Assembly (NCBI GenBank): GCA_030686995.1
Contig: CM060692.1
Coordinates: forward strand, 9,777,465-9,841,464
DNA from: Artemisia argyi
Taxonomy: Eukaryota > Streptophyta > Magnoliopsida > Asterales > Asteraceae
Length of the DNA stretch: 64,000 bases
Reading direction: 5' to 3'
Every line of letters starts with the position of its first letter. The stretch's first letter is position 1. A program made the position numbers and the translations under genes. Positions 59,700 to 64,000 of this stretch are shown here, piece after piece. A model generated the notes under the pieces. The model ran no database searches, had not been told where the DNA came from, and saw only the letters and a list, made by a program, of their open reading frames with translations.

Positions 59700-61110
59700 T
59701 GATGCGTAGCGCTTGCACCAGGCTTTACCTCTCAAGGGATCTTGAGAAGCTTACAACCCCCACCAGGCAGTGTACCTGATCGTTGTAGTATAGTATAGTG
59801 ATAAGTACCGGGGGATTGATTGTTCAGCTAGGAATAGTGTCGCTAGGATTAGAAAACCTAAATACTAGTTCTAAAGATGAGGGATGATTATTTTTGTACT
59901 TTTATATTTTTTAGAAAGCAAGTAAAAATCTCGGGTTTGAAGGATTTGGGTGGAATTAGTTGCTAGTCAACTAACCCAATACTAAAGATGCAATCAAAAT
60001 AAAATACTAGAAATGAAAATAAAACTAAATTAAACTAAGGTTGTGAGCAATAAGTGGAGAAATTGTGTTTACTTAGATTTCATTACTCCCTAGATATCTT
60101 TTACACATTAATTACTTGTTATAGTTGTGTGGATGACGGATTGTATTCCTTAATACCATTCATGGGGTGGCGCACTTAATTCCCTAATCCTATGAGTGCC
60201 TACTTCACTCCTATGTCGAGCCGGCTAAGAAGCTCCTAACATGGGATCATTAGAATTTACTCATGCATTAAATACAACCAATAAAACCTAGTGCACGTCA
60301 GTTCATGTTTCCTAAGACGTTCAAGCATGTTACCATTTGGAGATCTGCCAGTTTTCTTAAGCCTAACATCGAAATCATTCATCCAATATAACCATAAACA
60401 AGTAATCAACACATAATCAACATCTAGGTTTCATTAGATCTAAGCAAACACAAGATAGATCTAGCCTAGCATGATGGAATTAAGACAAGAACAAGATATA
60501 GACAACCAACACATAGACATATTGATTGAATTAGAAGAACACTTATCTCAATTACACATGAAAGGGTTCAAGGGCTGAAAACCCTTGAAAAACCTTTAAA
60601 ATTCGTACTAAGTTCGGCCTTAAGGTTTCTCCAAAACTCCTCTCTCCTTTTGAATGAAAATTAGAAAACTATATATAGGAAATTGAGGCTGACGGCGTCA
60701 AGACCAAATATGTGACGCCGTCATCTCGCCGCCAAAAGAATTCTCGGACTGCCTTGATCTACTTCTGACGCCGTCACGTTATAACTTTTTCCAGGCCATC
60801 ACGTATTTTACTCTTGACGCTCTTCCTTGTGACGCCTTCATTTCTGTACTGGGTCGTCATGAAAATTACTCTTGACGCCGTCAAAATGTTGCTCTTGACG
60901 TCGTCACCTACTGTTCCCAGCATGGAAAATTAAGTCTTTGGCGTTTTCTTCAGTTTTATGCTCCAAAAACGTCCGAATTGCTTTCTTTTCCAGATTTCAC
61001 TCAAAGTACCTAAAATCACAAAAGGAACGATTTATGGCAATATTTGATCAAATAAATTCAATTCCGGGCTTAAATGACCCCCAAAAAATGGTTCATTTTT
61101 CGCCTCATCA
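59700..61110 (-). mobile_element. 3' LTR of element C
   Basis: A 1411-bp LTR with ends TGATGCGTAG...CCTCATCA as in element B. It is clearly diverged from the B LTRs, with many substitutions and indels. Confidence 0.85.
60669..60906 (-). promoter_or_regulatory. U3 promoter of element C: TGACGSCGTCA cluster and TATA box
   Basis: Copies lie at 60690-60700, 60713-60723, 60766-60776, 60873-60883 and, with one change, 60896-60906. A TATATATAG box (minus strand) lies at 60669-60677, downstream of the cluster. Confidence 0.5.
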
Positions 61111-63560
61111 TATACCCTTACACTTGAGATTTGCTTGTCCTCAAGCAAATGCGCTTTTATTCTAGTCAAAATACAAGTTAGGGGTCATTTAACACTAATA
61201 TAAAAGTAATTACAATAAATAATCGTTCCACTAAAGACCAAAGACAAGCACGGAGGTCATACACTAGCACCTCACAAATAGTGTTTAGATACTCACATCT
61301 CTCGGGTGTAATAAAGTATAAATTACAATATGGAAACGGAAGATATCTCTCACTACTTGTCATAGCAAAATAGATTACCATAGGCTTGGGAAAGGATCAA
61401 ACCTCCACCACATGACGTAAGCACCTAGGATAAACTATCAAAGAGGTCTTTTAAAGGGTTGTAACGTTAGGTGTAGGGATCTGAAATACACGGTTTGTTG
61501 GATAAAGGAAGTTTTTACTGGTGGCGAGTTAACAATCTTAGTTAATTACATGTACAATATGGCGTTGCTAAGCCAAGACTAGACTCGACTTAAGCTAATA
61601 AATGAAAAATAACAAAAACATAAAATAAACATAGAATGAAACGGGATGGTAGTCCGTATGTTTTTTCTCTTTTTTCTTTTTCTATTTTTTTTTTCTTTTT
61701 CTTGATTTTTCGATTTTTTTTTATTTTTATTTTATTTTTTTGCATACACTCTTACCCTACCATCCAAAATAATACATCATAGGGAATGAACATTCCCCTT
61801 ACACTTGAACCTTTACATATTTTACAATAAACTAATCTAATGACTCGAATCAAGATAATCAAAACACTTGGAGCACTTTTAAGATTAACGTACATATGGG
61901 GGTAATATATGATGTTCTTCTCCATTACTCCATAAAATAAGTACTTTACCCATGAGTCCCAATCGTCCCAAAACAATATGTACAAGGATATGACTCGACT
62001 TAGCAACCATGTAATCAATTAGATAGTTAACTTAGGGTTTAACAAATAACAATAATGCACTAAAGATGAGTGCATACACGGAAGGCTAAGGCGATTTGGT
62101 TGTACATTTAAGTGGGGTGTAACAAATTCTTCCTTTAAGTAAAATGCTTAAAGTTAGAAACGAAAAGATAGGCTCGGAGGGGTGTACTAGGGGTTTCGTG
62201 TACTAAAAATGAGTACAACGCTAAGGTGTGGGAAAAATTAGTTGACTTAACTCGCCAAGTAATATGACTCAAATGGTCAAATAATTATGATACCGGTTTA
62301 ATACAAGGGTGATCCTAATGCCTCTTATCATGTAGTAAATCCTACCACACGAATGTAGTCTCACTAGCGGTCTCGGGATGCATCACTAACGCAAGTTCTA
62401 GAATCTAAATGCTACCGGTACACTCATAAGCACTAATAGTAAATGCTTTTCCTAGCAAATCTAAAGGCGAACCACACATATTTGGGTGGAAAATTTTTCT
62501 GAATATACGGTTATGTGCTAGTCATACAATCTCCTATCAATGAGACACTTGCTATGGCTAAAGTTTCACTCCTAAATGTTGTAAAAATATTTAAATTTGG
62601 CGCTAAAATTGCACTAACAAGTATTTCTCATTGTTTTATTACACGTCTACTATCAAACAAACAAACTCAAGCGAAAGTGTATTTGTAAGGTATCATCATT
62701 TTACCCTTCCCTTACACTTAAGATGAACATTGTCCCCAATGTTCAAGTAAAGAATGTAAAAGTGAAAAAGTAAAAAGAATGAAATCAAATACTCCCCTGA
62801 TTCGCTCGGTATGGATAATAAGGTGGCCAGGTTAAATCTTCCTCCAAGAAAATGAACAATCAAAGCTTCCCTTCCAGAATATAAATCATCTTCTTGTCAT
62901 ACATAACCTGTAAATCCTGAGAAAACAAACAAGGCAACCTCGCATAAAATCGGCGGCAATCTATATAAGTTACTAAATCCTAGAAAACAAAATAAGATAT
63001 AATGCTTGTGGAATGAAGTTTGCAGATTTCCTGGAGATTATAAAACTTAATAATTCACAAAAACTTTAAGACTCCGTTAGAAAAAGAAAGCCGGTAAAAT
63101 TTCCAGATTTTTACACGTGACGCCATCAAGAGTTATCTCGTGACGCCGTCAGAGGTGACCTACAGAAATTCTTATGTTAAGTTTCCGGAAAATTTCTGGA
63201 AAAACTTGGTCCTACTTCCTGGAAAATCCTGCAAAACTTCATTATGACTCAATACAAGCATTTGACTCTAACAAATATGAATATACATGTTCACTTAATA
63301 TTGTGGAGAATCATGATCGGTTTGTTTCTTAAAAACATATTTGGGGTTTCCCCTTACACTTATCTTTTGCAAAAATACTTTTAGGTGGAATTAAGACTAG
63401 GCCAAAACAACAAAGTAAAGTATTTCCACTTTTTAATTGAGAAACATGATCTACCAACAATATAAATAAAGCATGCATATGGAAGCAAATAACAAACAAA
63501 CAAACAAAATAAAATCACACAAAGCATGGGTTGCCTCCCAAGAAGCGCTTCTCTTTATTT
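61111..63560 (-). other. 3' UTR of element C
   Basis: It follows the UTR of element B (45288-47760) closely, base for base over long stretches, including the T-rich tract (61661-61740) and the purine tract complement near 62702. No gene is supported. Confidence 0.75.
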
Positions 63561-63595
63561 ACGAGTCTTGTAGCTAGACTCAAGGTCATGGGTTA

Positions 63596-64000
63596 CTACG
63601 TGACCTCATCGTTGGTTTCACTCTCTAGGTCGTCTTCTAAACCAGTTTTGTATTCCGGACCTAGTTGCAAGCATTCTTTGTAGAAACCAAGCATCCTATT
63701 CACATACTCTACTCCTCTACGTCTATTCTCCTCATTCCTATAATAAGCCGCTTGCTTGTGTTCCTTTTCTAAATTAGAGAGGAGGCGGTATTGCTCAATC
63801 TTGTAGGGCATTTGGTAGGCAACCTCATCATTTTCTTCCTTAAATCTAACTATCCCTAGAGTCGGATCATAACTCATCCTAGTGGCCTCAACAAATGGTT
63901 TTCCAAATATTATTTGGCTTAGGCAAGCATCTATCACCGGACGAGTGTCTTCTACTATCATAAAATCGATCTCATAAGTGAGATTGCCTATAATCACATG
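63596..64000 (-). CDS. Protease-like ORF of element C (5' end outside window)
   Basis: The frame is open from the window edge to a stop at 63596-63598, about 134 codons. The N-terminal visible part, IGNLTYEIDFMIVED followed by IIFGKPFVEATRMSYDP, resembles the second half of a retropepsin-like domain; compare ILGRPFLATA in element A. The remainder is charged, with EQYRLLSNLEKEHKQA and YRNEENRRRGVEY, and resembles proteins I associate with gypsy elements of Asteraceae. The DSG or DTG half of the active site would be outside the window. The frame ends in NDEVT next to the shared 3' UTR, in the same place where the integrase frame of element A ends in DNDGVT. Confidence 0.6.
   Translation of the reverse strand, partial: HVIIGNLTYEIDFMIVEDTRPVIDACLSQIIFGKPFVEATRMSYDPTLGIVRFKEENDEVAYQMPYKIEQYRLLSNLEKEHKQAAYYRNEENRRRGVEYVNRMLGFYKECLQLGPEYKTGLEDDLESETNDEVT

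Larger units (their letters stand above)
59700..64000 (-). mobile_element. Athila-type element C (3' part, continues beyond window)
   Basis: The 3' LTR (59700-61110), 3' UTR and the end of an ORF are present on the minus strand. The 5' part lies to the right of the window. Candidate target duplication: ATGTT (59695-59699). Confidence 0.82.

Overview
The window looks like repeat-dense nuclear DNA of a flowering plant, most likely a member of the daisy family (Asteraceae). I base this on the low GC content, long (TA)n arrays, plant LTR retrotransposons with tRNA-iMet and tRNA-Asp type primer sites, a plant LINE, and retroelement proteins resembling ones I associate with Asteraceae genomes. The family assignment is recognition from memory, not a search. 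Almost everything is mobile DNA. The only convincing host gene is a small 87-codon gene on the minus strand at 30808-31071.

Nest I (1-17377). A Copia LTR of type E (14946-15531 plus its primer site) was split by a minus-strand SIRE/Maximus-like Copia element F (6317-14945: LTR, leader minisatellite, gag, long coiled-coil spacer, protease, integrase, reverse transcriptase). F's pol stops abruptly where a plus-strand Copia element G ends with its 3' LTR (5973-6316). The visible part of G carries a large extra 3' ORF (2-3687, one frameshift). A 5'-truncated LINE with a poly(A) tail (15625-17377) is fused to the type-E leader.

Middle region (17378-34146). This part is AT-rich and holds foldback elements bracketed by (TA)n arrays, two short MITE-like elements and a degenerate Copia element H (22913-27146). 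H has three leader minisatellites and a possible spliced exon upstream of gag. Further on are an unrelated 3' LTR, a tRNA-derived SINE with an 18-bp target duplication, the host gene, a LINE ORF1 relic and CA-rich low-complexity DNA.

Nest II (34147-64000). The base layer is an Athila-like Ty3/gypsy element A (5' LTR 34147-35601; gag, protease, RT, RNase H, integrase in pieces to about 53400; 3' UTR to 55065). Into A went (i) an internally deleted Copia element E (35713-40904, duplication GTTTT) in the leader, (ii) a minus-strand non-autonomous Athila-type element B (43727-50828, duplication TATAC) within RT, and (iii) a Ty3/gypsy-like element D (LTR 55066-57532) in the 3' UTR. D is interrupted by another Athila-type element C (59700-64000, minus strand, leaving the window). 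A, B and C share LTRs and 3' UTRs but carry different coding blocks.

No intact autonomous element is visible. All pol genes carry stops, frameshifts or insertions. There are no rRNA genes, CRISPR arrays or bacterial features.
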